From NCBI RefSeq assembly GCF_003725995.1, contig NZ_QIBX01000004.1:62001-126000 (forward strand): a DNA stretch of 64,000 nt, given 5' to 3'. Position 1 is the stretch's first letter, and each line of letters opens with the position of its first letter. The position numbers were made by a program, and so were the translations under genes. Below, in pieces: positions 25,267 to 34,333 of this stretch. The notes under the pieces are model-generated. The model saw only the letters and a program-made list of their open reading frames with translations. It was not told the DNA's origin and ran no database searches. Source of the DNA: Slackia equolifaciens. GTDB lineage: Bacteria > Actinomycetota > Coriobacteriia > Coriobacteriales > Eggerthellaceae.

Positions 25267-26124
25267 ATGCCAACGAGGGACGAACGACGCGCCGAAGCCG
25301 CAAAGCATCTGGCGCTGGTGAACGGAGTATTCGCGAAAGAGACCGCGACGGCGATCGAATCGGCCGTCATCTACGAGGACGGCGAAGGCCGAGCCCTTGA
25401 GCTGCCCGAGCCCGCATTCGAAACAACCGTCACGCGCGCAACCACCGATTTCGCATCTAACGTGGTGCATCGCGCGGAGGGGAAAACGCTGGTGGTTGAT
25501 CCCGCTTCTTTCACCCGCCCCGGCGGCGCCTACGAAGACGGCTCGTTTGGTCCGGAGCAAATCCTGTGCGCCGATAGCAACCTCTATCCCGTACTGCGCG
25601 GCATGAAAAAGACGTATTACGATGCCAACCGCGGCTACCAATGCGGCCAGCTGTTCACGGGACGCGCCCTGTACCTTGAGGGCATCGTGTTCACGCGCGG
25701 AGGCGACATGAAGGCCGCCGACGTGCTCGCCATCGCGGAGCCCAACCGCCAGCGCGCGCTTGAGAATCACCGCTCCGAGGCGGAATGCGACAAGGTGCTC
25801 GCAGACCGCATCGAAGCCATCATGCATATCGCCGCGGCTCACGAAATTGAAACGCTCATCGTGGGCGCCTTTGGCTGCGGTCGCGAAGCGGGCGACGAGC
25901 AGCGCACGATTACGCTGTTCAAGGAATGGATCGCGGCACACCCCGGCACGATCGCCAACGTGGTGTTCGCTGTGCCGCGTGCGCACTTCTCCGCATTCGA
26001 TGCGGCATTCGGCCAGACCAAGAAGCCGGTTGTCGCGCAAGCGGCCCCTACTGAAGACGCCGAAGAGGACGAAGGCTTCACCTTGGATTTCGAGCTCCCC
26101 GAGGGCATTACGCTGCGCTCGTAA
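25267..26124 (+). CDS. TIGR02452/PARG-like macrodomain protein with altered catalytic loop
   Basis: 285 residues, start after GAGGAGG at 5 bases. The fold markers are VVDPASFTRPGG, SNLYPVL and VGAFGCGREAGD, as in microbial PARG-like macrodomains (TIGR02452). In active PARG the loop is GGG-X6-8-QEE, with the second Glu catalytic. Here it is GGAYEDGSFGPEQ, so the catalytic Glu is Gln and the third Gly is Ala. It may bind ADP-ribose without cleaving it, or cleave another ligand. The C-terminal 45 residues are an acidic tail. A NUDIX ADP-sugar hydrolase lies 0.8 kb away on the other strand. Confidence 0.82.
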   Translation: MPTRDERRAEAAKHLALVNGVFAKETATAIESAVIYEDGEGRALELPEPAFETTVTRATTDFASNVVHRAEGKTLVVDPASFTRPGGAYEDGSFGPEQILCADSNLYPVLRGMKKTYYDANRGYQCGQLFTGRALYLEGIVFTRGGDMKAADVLAIAEPNRQRALENHRSEAECDKVLADRIEAIMHIAAAHEIETLIVGAFGCGREAGDEQRTITLFKEWIAAHPGTIANVVFAVPRAHFSAFDAAFGQTKKPVVAQAAPTEDAEEDEGFTLDFELPEGITLRS

Positions 26125-26271
26125 CGAGGCAGCACCAGGCCCTGCGCAAGAAATACGCAACCCAGCTCCTGGACGCGAAAAGAAGGTTCAAGAAACGGGT
26201 AGCGGCTCCGCCCTTGCGCAGGGCCTTTTCGTATCCGCATGTCTCTCGTGCGCAAAGGCCCCTCAAACGCG

Positions 26272-26712
26272 CTACCCCTCAATTGGCCCCAACAGGAACA
26301 TATTGTGGGTAGACTGAAACAGCAGCTTGCCCGTGGCGGCCTCGCGCGTGGTCACGCGAATGACCGCAGTTGACCGGCCGGCGTGAATGGGCTCGGTGGT
26401 CACGTCAACCTTGCAGCATGGTACGGCCTTGAAGAAATTGATGCTGGCGCTTTGGCACACGTTGTCGGAGCCCAGCGTAAACGTGGCAAACCCCGACCCA
26501 ATCTCTCCGATGCAATACCCCGTGCCTCCGTGAATGCCGCCGTGGTAATTGCCCAAGCACGCGGGAATGTCCATGGTGAAGTGCACGTAGCCCGGCTCGG
26601 TCACGTCGATGATCTCGATGTTGTCTTGGAAATCCGGCGAAGGCGGAATATTGCAGCGCATTTTCTCCAGCATCACGCTCTTTTCCATGGGAAATTCCCT
26701 CTTTACGGCCAT
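26272..26712 (-). CDS. PaaI-family hotdog thioesterase
   Basis: 146 residues from ATG 26712. ATGs at 26715 and 26688 are alternatives, each with a purine-rich site. The hotdog core shows NYHGGIHGGTGYCIGEIGSG, where PaaI proteins have HGG followed by an acidic catalytic residue, and SASINFFKAV. It probably hydrolyses acyl-CoA thioesters of unknown type. The downstream side contains no terminator that I could see. Confidence 0.8.
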   Translation of the reverse strand: MAVKREFPMEKSVMLEKMRCNIPPSPDFQDNIEIIDVTEPGYVHFTMDIPACLGNYHGGIHGGTGYCIGEIGSGFATFTLGSDNVCQSASINFFKAVPCCKVDVTTEPIHAGRSTAVIRVTTREAATGKLLFQSTHNMFLLGPIEG

Positions 26713-26821
26713 CATTGCCCCTCTCTCCAACGCCAAGCGGCTTAATTAGTTCTACTGTTCTCGATTAAACAGCCGGTTTACTTGAAGAGAAATAGACAAC
26801 ATGCGCAATCCGTCCCAAAAT

Positions 26822-26953
26822 CCCTATGCAAACGAGCCGCGCCCTTCAATGGGTTTCCCGCGACCGGAAGCGCCCCCTATGCAAACGGGCCGCCCGAGCG
26901 CCGAGGTGGTGGCTGCCGGCAGCGCAATAGGAGCCCCTATGCGAACGGGTCGC
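26822..26953 (+). repeat. Three 19-bp direct repeats at the 3' end of the NUDIX gene
   Basis: The unit CCCTATGCAAACGGGCCGC occurs at 26822-26840, 26875-26893 and 26935-26953, each differing by one or two bases, with periods of 53 and 60 bp. The third copy overlaps the last codons of the NUDIX gene on the opposite strand; the other two lie past its stop. No other function was identified. Confidence 0.7.
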
Positions 26954-27563
26954 ACGCCACCATCTCGAGCACCAACTGCGCACGGATAGAGAGGGGCGCG
27001 CGGTTCTCCTGCAAAAACCGTGCGATATCGGCGCGGGGCAATTCGAATACCTCTATGAACTCGGTAGATTCGGAGCGCGGCTCTCCCACCTTTTCGACCT
27101 GGGCAAACACCATGGCGATACTCTCGTCGCCCATACCGAGCGACGAAAAGCCGGGCTGCACGAAGCTGTGGATGTGGACTGGAGTGCCATCGGCATTGCG
27201 CGCCAAATCATAGCCCGTCTCCTCGCGCAGCTCACGCGAGGCGCACTCCTCCACGCTTTCGCCCGCATCGCGCAAACCGGCAGGAAACGCGATGCACTCA
27301 CGGTTCATGGGAAAACGAAATTCCTTGATGAGCAGAAACGAGCCCTCTGCTGTATAGCCCACGATGCACACGGCATCCACCTGCGGATCAACCGGGCCCT
27401 GCGTTTCAAGCTCGGCCTTGTACACGTCGAGCGGCTTGCGCGAAACCGCCTCATACTGATAATCGCGCCCATCGGGCAGGCGGAACTTGAGGATGTATTT
27501 ATTGATCCAGCCTGAACTTACCTGTTCTACGTCTAAAAACTTGGGGAACTTATTATCGGTCAC
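26937..27563 (-). CDS. NUDIX hydrolase, ADP-ribose pyrophosphatase-like
   Basis: 208 residues from GTG 27563, which has AGGAG 8 bases upstream; ATG codons further up lack such a site. The NUDIX box is intact: Gly, five residues, Glu, seven residues, then RELREETG. The layout, with an N-terminal beta domain before the box, fits NudF-type ADP-sugar pyrophosphatases that make AMP and a sugar phosphate. Its C-terminal codons lie within the third copy of the direct repeat at 26935-26953. Confidence 0.85.
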   Translation of the reverse strand: MTDNKFPKFLDVEQVSSGWINKYILKFRLPDGRDYQYEAVSRKPLDVYKAELETQGPVDPQVDAVCIVGYTAEGSFLLIKEFRFPMNRECIAFPAGLRDAGESVEECASRELREETGYDLARNADGTPVHIHSFVQPGFSSLGMGDESIAMVFAQVEKVGEPRSESTEFIEVFELPRADIARFLQENRAPLSIRAQLVLEMVACDPFA

Positions 27564-27653
27564 GATGGTTGCTCCTATCCAGATGCGCTTCGCTTTGCTT
27601 CTATCCATCACGGTATCACAGCAAAGCAAGGCGCGCGCAAATGCGATGCCAAA

Positions 27654-29207
27654 TTAGGAAAGCGTTTTCGAGTTGTCGACGAGATCCATTAACTCGCTCT
27701 TGCTATGAATACCGAGCTTCCGGTAGATGCTCTTGCAATGCGTTCTAACCGTGTTTTCCGAGATATACAATGCTTCCGCTATATAAGGAACGCTGCGCCC
27801 CAGGGCGAGATACTCCATAATCTCCGCTTCACGTGCCGAAAGCCCTGATTCCTCCGCCATAGCGGAGCACCGATCATGCAGGGCATCTTTCACTGATAAG
27901 ACAATAGACGCGGGCTCATCCGGTTCGTCATCGGAATCCATCATTGAAGCCGAGTCGGCATCCGAAAGCCACGATGCTAACGCACCAGAATCGGGAGCGC
28001 TCTCAATATCTTGGCCTCTCCTCCCAAGCGCAACCCCTTGCTTCCTGCGGCTAACAAAATATATCAGCAAGAGAATATATACGGACACGAGCGCAACCAT
28101 CAGAAGTTGCACAACCCCAAGCTCGACTTGCATATGCGCGAAATAAGTTGTGGCAAATCCCGCACGGCTAAACGCGTACACGAACCCACCAAAAAGTCCG
28201 TAAACCGTCAAAGGACGAATACCGCACGACCGAGCTGCCGCAGCACAAAGAAACATCATGAAAAGTGACGCTACCGAGAAGATGGTGTACGCGGCAATGG
28301 CGAAAACAAACTGATATTCCTTACCGAAAAGAGGCAAGAGCACAAATCCAGTTGCCACGAGCACGACCGCAATAGAATAGAGCCTATCCGTCCAGAATGA
28401 CATATTTGGAGAATACTTTCTCCACAGTACAAAGAACAGCACGGCAGATGCTAGGCGCCCAAACGTCATCAAGGTACTGAGCGTAGAACCGTATACGGGG
28501 TCATCCAAAACTAATGCGGGAGCAATTCCTCTTGCAAGCGCAAGCGAAGCGATGCACAAAGCTGGCTGCCAGAGCTTATCGAAAAGCTGCGCAAATTCTT
28601 TCTTCCTTGCTTTCGGAGCGCACGACCCAGGCTCACCTGCCTTTGTAGCGTCGATAGACAGCACAAGCAAAACAACATTCGCAACGAACGCAACAACAAG
28701 GACCGCAAGCGGAAGCCACTCAGGTTTTGACTGAATGACGACGAGATAAATTGCACCGGCGGCACCCGTACCAATCGTCAGCTCAATGCCAATAGATGAA
28801 TCATCTTGCACCGCGAGAACATTCTGCCATGAAAGAAAGAACATGCTGTTTCCCGTGCCGGTCAAAAGCCCCGCCAACGAAGCAAACAATCCTATACTTT
28901 TTGCATCGCCTTGAGAAAGGCAGGCAAACAGCACTGCCACGCCCGCGGCCGAAAAGAAGGTCGCAGCAAGAGCAAGGACTTTTGCATGACATTCAATCGC
29001 CCACTTTTGAGAAGCAAGCGCGCCGATAAAAAACGTAACGGGAAACGCTATGAGTTGCGTGGCATTAAACCAATAGAGCACGTTTTCCGCATCCGCAAAT
29101 TCTGGCAGAAAAAGCAGGGTGCCATTCCAGCCTATAAGGGAAATGACCACAAGATGGAAAGTATATCCAATAGCACAGAGCAATATTGTTGATTTGTTCC
29201 TATGCAT
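27654..29207 (-). CDS. Membrane-bound LuxR-family transcriptional regulator
   Basis: 517 residues from ATG 29207 (GGGAGGG upstream; an in-frame ATG 42 codons earlier is poorer). About 400 residues of multiple hydrophobic helices precede a linker rich in Asp/Glu/Ser, then a LuxR-type HTH near the C-terminus (LSAREAEIMEYL; ENTVRTHCKSIYRKLGIHSKSE). It diverges from the reductase at 29486 and very likely controls it. It resembles the regulators at 2744 and 43929 in design, but the transmembrane sequence is different, fitting a different signal. Confidence 0.86.
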   Translation of the reverse strand: MHRNKSTILLCAIGYTFHLVVISLIGWNGTLLFLPEFADAENVLYWFNATQLIAFPVTFFIGALASQKWAIECHAKVLALAATFFSAAGVAVLFACLSQGDAKSIGLFASLAGLLTGTGNSMFFLSWQNVLAVQDDSSIGIELTIGTGAAGAIYLVVIQSKPEWLPLAVLVVAFVANVVLLVLSIDATKAGEPGSCAPKARKKEFAQLFDKLWQPALCIASLALARGIAPALVLDDPVYGSTLSTLMTFGRLASAVLFFVLWRKYSPNMSFWTDRLYSIAVVLVATGFVLLPLFGKEYQFVFAIAAYTIFSVASLFMMFLCAAAARSCGIRPLTVYGLFGGFVYAFSRAGFATTYFAHMQVELGVVQLLMVALVSVYILLLIYFVSRRKQGVALGRRGQDIESAPDSGALASWLSDADSASMMDSDDEPDEPASIVLSVKDALHDRCSAMAEESGLSAREAEIMEYLALGRSVPYIAEALYISENTVRTHCKSIYRKLGIHSKSELMDLVDNSKTLS

Positions 29208-29485
29208 CAACCCTCCCAACGGATGCTCCTTTGATTGTAAGCCAGCAAACAGCGCAGTAGGGGTTTTCTCTGGAGCAATGGCTTTCGTTTCTGCTTGAAA
29301 TACGAAAATCACCCGGTCTATGTGATAACCCACAGGACTAAAAAGTCTTTTACCAAAGTGCGTGTGAAGACGTTATTTACCACAACTTTTATCGTTTATT
29401 CCGTCCTTATTGAAGGCCATCGTTTTCCGATTCGCCTTTGAATGAACCCTACGAGGACACGACACTTGGAGAGAGGAAGGGAACC
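29208..29485. promoter_or_regulatory. Divergent promoter region of regulator and reductase
   Basis: This 278-bp spacer is relatively AT-rich around 29330-29405. A short dyad GACT-AAAA-AGTC is at 29334-29345. No clear shared operator with the other regulator/reductase spacers was seen. Confidence 0.3.
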
Positions 29486-31216
29486 ATGGAAGCAAAGCTT
29501 GACCGCAGAGATTTCCTTAAAGGCGCTGCCGTAGGAGCCGCCGGCATCGGTGTCGCAAGCATGTTGGGAGCCTGTACACCCCAGCAAAACGGAGGCGACG
29601 AGCCCGAAGCGACTGCCCCGGCAACGTCAACCACCGATGGCGACCTCATCCTGAATGCCGAACTCGCTGACTCGAAGTGGAGCTTCGAAATTCCGCCCGA
29701 CCCCATTCCGGATTCCGACATCAAAGAAATCGTCGAAGCGGAAATCGTCGTTGTGGGCGCAGGAACCTCAGGACTGTGCACGGCAGTATCGGCAGCAGAG
29801 CAAGGTGCCGATGTGCTGCTCATTTCTGCCAGCAAAGCACCTGTCAGCCGCGGCGGATCAAACCACGCCATCAACAGCAAGGTCATGGAGCGCGAAGGGG
29901 TGGAGCCCTACGACCTCGAGAAATTCATGATGCGCGAGCGTATTCTTGCCGCAAACAGCGTTGACCAGAAGAAATGGAGCAAGCTGTTCAACAACAATGA
30001 AGAGGCAATGAACTGGCTCATCGATCTCATGGAAGAACGCGGCATTCCGATGACGCTTGAAACATGTGCTCCTGAAGTGGTGTTTGGACCTGATGACCCG
30101 CAGTTCATTCCACTTGCCGCTCACGGCGCCTACAGCGAAGATTACGACCCCGGCTCTGGCCAGCCCCTCATTGTGAATGCTCTTGCGGAAATCCTTCAGG
30201 AAAAGGGCGGGCGCATCCTGTTCGAAACCAAGGGCGTCCAGCTAATCCGCGATGATGACAATACTGGTCGCGTCAGCGCCATCATTGCACAAGATCTCAA
30301 TACCGAGGAATACACCAAATACGCCGCCTCTAAGGCAGTCGTTTTGGCAACGGGCGATTTCTCCGCCGACAAAGAAATGATGAAGAAATACTGCCCGTCC
30401 ATGCTGCCTCTCATTGCCGATGACGCCGGCGAAGATTATGACGTAGGCCCGGCAACTACCGGACTCTATAAGGGCGACGGGCACAAGATGGGGCTCTGGA
30501 TTGGCGCCGGATGGCAGCGCAATGTGCCGAATTGTCCTATGGTCAATGTCCAGCAAGGAACTGCCGCGCAGCCGTATTGCGGACATTGCGGCCTGACCCT
30601 CAACATCAACGGAGAGCGATACAGCAACGAGCACGCAACGCATTCTTACACCGGCCGCGCACTCATGCTGCAGCCCGGTCAGGTTTCCTTCCCAATCTGG
30701 GCAACCAATTATGCCTCGGAATACGGCCCCTGGTACGCCCGCGGCGCCTTTGATCTTCCCGAGATGACCACAGAGGAAGTTATCGCCGATTGGGAAGATA
30801 AAGTCGAAAGTGGACGCTTCGTCAAAGCCGATACGCTTGAGGAGCTGGTGGAATTGCTTGAGCTTCCCAAGGAAACTGCACTTGCATCGATTGCACGTTA
30901 CAACGAGCTGTGCGAAAAGGGCCACGACGACGACTTCTTTAAGCGCGCGGATCAGATGGTTCCTGTGCGAGATGCGCCGTTCTATGGCGCCCGCGTTGGC
31001 GGTCGATTCCTCACTGTTATGGGTGGTCTGCGTACAAACGTCGATTTGCAGGTTTGCCAGGATGACGATACACCCATCGAAGGACTCTACGTCGTTGGCA
31101 CCATGGTTGGCGATTTCTTCAACAACACCTATACGTTCTTGATGGAAGGCCTGAACTACGGTGGATGCTGTGTGACGTTCGGCTACGTGCTTGGACGTGA
31201 GCTAGCAGCCAAGTAA
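29486..31216 (+). CDS. Tat-exported FAD-dependent reductase lipoprotein
   Basis: 576 residues, ATG after GAGAGGAAGG. The signal has DRRDFLKG for Tat export and lipobox MLGAC (Cys30). The FAD-binding motif IVVVGAGTSGLC lies near residue 90, and the C-terminus has MGGLRTN and IEGLYVVG. Unlike the reductase at 4423 it has no FMN-binding domain, so electrons must come from another partner. Typical fumarate reductase catalytic residues are not obvious, and the substrate is unknown. The divergent regulator at 29207 suggests substrate-specific induction. Terminator at 31244-31276. Confidence 0.86.
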   Translation: MEAKLDRRDFLKGAAVGAAGIGVASMLGACTPQQNGGDEPEATAPATSTTDGDLILNAELADSKWSFEIPPDPIPDSDIKEIVEAEIVVVGAGTSGLCTAVSAAEQGADVLLISASKAPVSRGGSNHAINSKVMEREGVEPYDLEKFMMRERILAANSVDQKKWSKLFNNNEEAMNWLIDLMEERGIPMTLETCAPEVVFGPDDPQFIPLAAHGAYSEDYDPGSGQPLIVNALAEILQEKGGRILFETKGVQLIRDDDNTGRVSAIIAQDLNTEEYTKYAASKAVVLATGDFSADKEMMKKYCPSMLPLIADDAGEDYDVGPATTGLYKGDGHKMGLWIGAGWQRNVPNCPMVNVQQGTAAQPYCGHCGLTLNINGERYSNEHATHSYTGRALMLQPGQVSFPIWATNYASEYGPWYARGAFDLPEMTTEEVIADWEDKVESGRFVKADTLEELVELLELPKETALASIARYNELCEKGHDDDFFKRADQMVPVRDAPFYGARVGGRFLTVMGGLRTNVDLQVCQDDDTPIEGLYVVGTMVGDFFNNTYTFLMEGLNYGGCCVTFGYVLGRELAAK

Positions 31217-31243
31217 AAGTAAACCATAACTTAGCTTTTCCTT

Positions 31244-31276
31244 AGTGCCCGCCGCTTCCCTCCCTCGGCGGGCACT
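31244..31276 (+). terminator. Terminator of the flavin reductase gene
   Basis: An 11-bp perfect stem AGTGCCCGCCG/CGGCGGGCACT with an 11-base loop, 28 bp past the stop, followed by TTCT. Confidence 0.75.
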
Positions 31277-31391
31277 TCTATGTTCTCGTTCGCCCTATTC
31301 AGAGAAGCAACCTTGGCGCAACAAACGAAGAGCAACCCCGTTTTTTCCCTCTGCCCCCAATGGGGCATAAGGGACAAGACGAACAAAAACA

Positions 31392-31649
31392 TTAGGCCAA
31401 ATTCTCCTGTTTCAGTCTGTCGGCAATCCAGATTTTTATGACCGCCTGGCGGTTAATCGCCAACCTGCTTGCCGCCGCGTCGAGTCCCTGCACCATCCAT
31501 TCCGGAAAATCGACGTTCACTCGACGTGTTTCGTTCATGGGAGGGCGCACAACGGCTGCGTCCAAATCAAGATAATCAAGAATGTCTTCTTTGCCCTCGT
31601 CAAAAATACGATCGAACTCTTCCGCATTAGCAGCCTGTTTTTTCATCAT
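31392..31649 (-). CDS. brnA: BrnA-type antitoxin
   Basis: 85 residues from ATG 31649 (a second ATG follows directly), preceded by AAGGAGG inside the brnT end. The C-terminal part is a ribbon-helix-helix/CopG-like domain (RRVNVDFPEWMVQGLDAAA). It should bind and neutralise BrnT and repress the operon. It overlaps brnT by 23 bases, which allows translational coupling. Confidence 0.82.
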   Translation of the reverse strand: MMKKQAANAEEFDRIFDEGKEDILDYLDLDAAVVRPPMNETRRVNVDFPEWMVQGLDAAASRLAINRQAVIKIWIADRLKQENLA

Positions 31650-31899
31650 AGTAAGCCGCCTCCTTTTTCCTTGAGCGTCGCACCGAGATGATACGGATGG
31701 CTTCACCTCGATAGGTCACAATCGCAGTCCAATGCTTTCTTCCTATCAGACCGAAAACGGCAAACCGGGCTTCTCCGAAGTCTCCGCGGCACGGCACCTC
31801 GACAGTCTGCGCGTCCCAGAGACGTTGAGCGCAATCGAAGTCAATGCCGTGCTTGCGGAGGTTCGACGCACTTTTATTCGGATCATACTCGAATTCCAT
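31627..31899 (-). CDS. brnT: BrnT-family ribonuclease toxin
   Basis: 90 residues with the BrnT signature start (FEYDPNKSASNLRKHGIDF) and the C-terminal IRIISVRRSRKKE. BrnT toxins have a RelE-like fold and cleave RNA. The toxin comes first, then the antitoxin, as usual for brnTA. A perfect dyad upstream (31920-31938) is the likely autoregulation site. Length is complete, so it is probably functional. Confidence 0.85.
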   Translation of the reverse strand: MEFEYDPNKSASNLRKHGIDFDCAQRLWDAQTVEVPCRGDFGEARFAVFGLIGRKHWTAIVTYRGEAIRIISVRRSRKKEAAYYDEKTGC

Positions 31900-31919
31900 G
31901 CCTCATCTCTCCTTTATAG

Positions 31920-31938
31920 TATATACCATAGGTATATA
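31920..31938. promoter_or_regulatory. Palindromic operator candidate of brnTA
   Basis: TATATACC-ATA-GGTATATA is a perfect 8-bp dyad 20 bp upstream of brnT, in an AT-rich promoter region. Antitoxins of this family bind such sites. Confidence 0.6.
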
Positions 31939-32321
31939 AGAAATATATTGGCTATATAATGCTGATATATCATGCAACGATGACGTCATGGAGCTATCCT
32001 AGATTCAACACGGCCGTAACCGTTCGCTCATAGCCAACACCAAACTTAATTTGGCAATCATGCCGAAACCTCATCGAGACTCGCAAATTCTGCCTTGCGG
32101 TTTGCTCAAGAAGCCGTTTCAGCTTGGCTACAAACCCGCTCGCAACCACAGCTCAAGCGCTACAATTGCCACGAGTTCCAGCGTTTTGGAATGCGGCGCG
32201 CTTCTGCGCGTACGACGCCCGTCCGGCGCGACCTCATGGCCGCCCGCACGGGACAACACAACGATTCGCCTCGCAGAATCGCAAGCCCGCACTCCGAAAC
32301 GTCGCATTCGAAAGGCATGCC
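31939..32321. other. Intergenic region without a supported gene
   Basis: Left part is AT-rich (31939-31980) and includes the palindrome TGACGTCA at 31981-31988. The rest has only short frames without recognisable domains. The promoter of the hypothetical gene at 32322 must lie here. Confidence 0.4.
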
Positions 32322-32825
32322 ATGACCATCAAACGATCGAGTATCTTCTCACCCCAAGACCTTCCCGAAGCTCCCTCGCAGTACGACCTGTTCACAAATT
32401 GCCGCATGCCCGCGAAAACGCACGCCGAAGACATCGTCGAGGCCATTGAGCGCACAGCATTGCGCCTGGATCTGCCCGTCGCCGCTGAGGTGGAGACCTT
32501 GGCTCCGGCATCGTTCTTCGGCCTCAAGAAAACATGCGTCATAGCATGGCATCCCAACCCACCCAGGGATTACTACAGCGTGATAATCGAACCCCATAGA
32601 GCAATCAGAGGCAAGGGTTTTGCTCAGGCGCAGTTCTGGCTGTGCGGGGAAAGCGGCATGCTCGACGTCATGCCAGGTAGACGCATGCAAAGCATGTATG
32701 CGCGCATCATGGATGAAGCCTCGCTCAAGCGCCCCGAGGACTGGGTCATCATCCCCGAATATGAGTACTACCAGCGCCTCTTCGACGTGGCAAGGCGAGC
32801 GCTTACCGAGCTATGCAATCGATAG
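32322..32825 (+). CDS. Hypothetical protein
   Basis: 167 residues from ATG 32322, with AAAGG upstream. I do not recognise a family. It is soluble, with no signal peptide or membrane helix, and has several aromatic-rich stretches (WHPNPPRDYYSVI; WVIIPEYEYYQRLF). An upstream in-frame extension to 32124 has no better start. The M29 peptidase gene follows after 33 bp on the same strand, so they may be cotranscribed. Confidence 0.65.
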   Translation: MTIKRSSIFSPQDLPEAPSQYDLFTNCRMPAKTHAEDIVEAIERTALRLDLPVAAEVETLAPASFFGLKKTCVIAWHPNPPRDYYSVIIEPHRAIRGKGFAQAQFWLCGESGMLDVMPGRRMQSMYARIMDEASLKRPEDWVIIPEYEYYQRLFDVARRALTELCNR

Positions 32826-32858
32826 CCGCATCGCAGAAGATTAGACGGAGGATTACCT

Positions 32859-34187
32859 ATGGACATCATTTCGCAGGCGTTCGCGGCACACGCTGAAATC
32901 ACGAAAGCCAGAATGGCGGCGGAACACTCCCCCTTCGAAGACCCCAAAGCCCTTGAACGCCGCATGCACGCCTATGCACGCCTCATCGTGGAGGCGGGCT
33001 GCGCGCTGCACCCCGGCCAAGAGCTGTTCGTGCGCGCCAACCTCGAGGCGGCGCCGCTCGTGCGCCTGATTGTCAAGGAAGCCTACGATCTTGGCGCGCG
33101 CCACGTGACGGTGCGCTTCTCCGACGAGGCCATTGAGCGCATGCATTACGACCGCTGCGCCATGGACGTGTTCGAGGAGTTCCCCGGATGGCTTGCCGAG
33201 CTCAACAACTCCATGGCGCGCGGTGGCGCGGCCGTGCTCACCATTGATTCCGACGATCCGCAGGCCATGGCGGGCGTGGATACGCGCAAGATTTCGGCAC
33301 GCATCCAAGCGGGCCATGCCGCATGCGCCGAGTTTTACGATGCGATGGATTTCGGACGCTGCGTATGGTGCATCGCGGGCGCCGCAAGCCCCAAGTGGGC
33401 TCACAAGGTGTTTCCCGATTTGCCGGAAGATGCCGCGGTGGCGAGGCTATGGGAGGCCATCTTCCATACCGTGCGCGTGGATTCCGACGACCCCGCCGAA
33501 GCGATTGCCGCCTGGCGCGCGCATCGCCAGAGCTTCGCAGAACGTTGCGCCTGGCTCAACGACCAGCGTTTTGACGCCCTGCACTACACCAACGCGCAAG
33601 GCACCGACATCACCGTTGGCCTGCCGTCCGGGCACCTATGGAACGGCGGCGGGGATACCACGGTGGATGGCGTGCAGTTCTTCCCCAATATGCCCACCGA
33701 GGAGATTTTCACCACACCCGACCGCCTGCGCGCCGAAGGCACCGTGACAAGCGCCATGCCGCTTGCATACAACGGCAGCCTGATCGAAAACTTCAGCGTG
33801 CGCTTCGAGGGCGGTCGCGCCGTTGAGGTGCGCGCCGAGCGCGGGCAAGACGTGCTCCAGTCCATCGTGGACACCGACGAAAACGCGTGTCGCTTGGGCG
33901 AGGTGGCTCTCGTGCCCTTTAAGAGCCCCATTCGCGATACGGGCATCCTGTTCTATAGCACGCTTTACGACGAGAATGCCAGCTGCCACATGGCGCTCGG
34001 CCAGGGATTCCCCGACTGCTACCAGGGCGGCTTAGAAATGAGCGCCGAAGAGCTGCTGGCTGCCGGCGTGAACAAAAGCGCCACGCACGTGGATTTCATG
34101 GTGGGAACCGAGGACCTGAGCATAGACGGCATCAAACCCGACGGCACCAGGGTTCCCATCTTCCGCAACGGCAACTGGGCGTTCTAG
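32859..34187 (+). CDS. M29-family (thermophilic-type) metallo-aminopeptidase
   Basis: 442 residues, start after ACGGAGG. The region from IFTTPDRLRAEGTV through HMALGQGF to HVDFMVGTEDLSIDG carries the Glu, His and Asp residues that bind two metals in M29 aminopeptidases. It should remove N-terminal residues from peptides in the cytoplasm. Terminator-like hairpin at 34218-34251. Confidence 0.85.
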   Translation: MDIISQAFAAHAEITKARMAAEHSPFEDPKALERRMHAYARLIVEAGCALHPGQELFVRANLEAAPLVRLIVKEAYDLGARHVTVRFSDEAIERMHYDRCAMDVFEEFPGWLAELNNSMARGGAAVLTIDSDDPQAMAGVDTRKISARIQAGHAACAEFYDAMDFGRCVWCIAGAASPKWAHKVFPDLPEDAAVARLWEAIFHTVRVDSDDPAEAIAAWRAHRQSFAERCAWLNDQRFDALHYTNAQGTDITVGLPSGHLWNGGGDTTVDGVQFFPNMPTEEIFTTPDRLRAEGTVTSAMPLAYNGSLIENFSVRFEGGRAVEVRAERGQDVLQSIVDTDENACRLGEVALVPFKSPIRDTGILFYSTLYDENASCHMALGQGFPDCYQGGLEMSAEELLAAGVNKSATHVDFMVGTEDLSIDGIKPDGTRVPIFRNGNWAF

Positions 34188-34217
34188 CGCGCCGAATGCA
34201 AAGGACGTCATAAAGAA

Positions 34218-34251
34218 GCCTCCCGCTTCTCGTGTCCAAGAAACGGGAGGC
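34218..34251. terminator. Hairpin between convergent genes
   Basis: GCCTCCCG (34218-34225) pairs with CGGGAGGC (34244-34251), and the stem can extend with one mismatch. It separates the convergent M29 and flavodoxin-like genes. Confidence 0.6.
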
Positions 34252-34333
34252 AGCTCAATGCGATGGGCATATTAAGCGGCGTCAAGCCAGCAGCAGCAAT
34301 CTGATGATTGGTTATGCGGAGCGCACCCTGACG

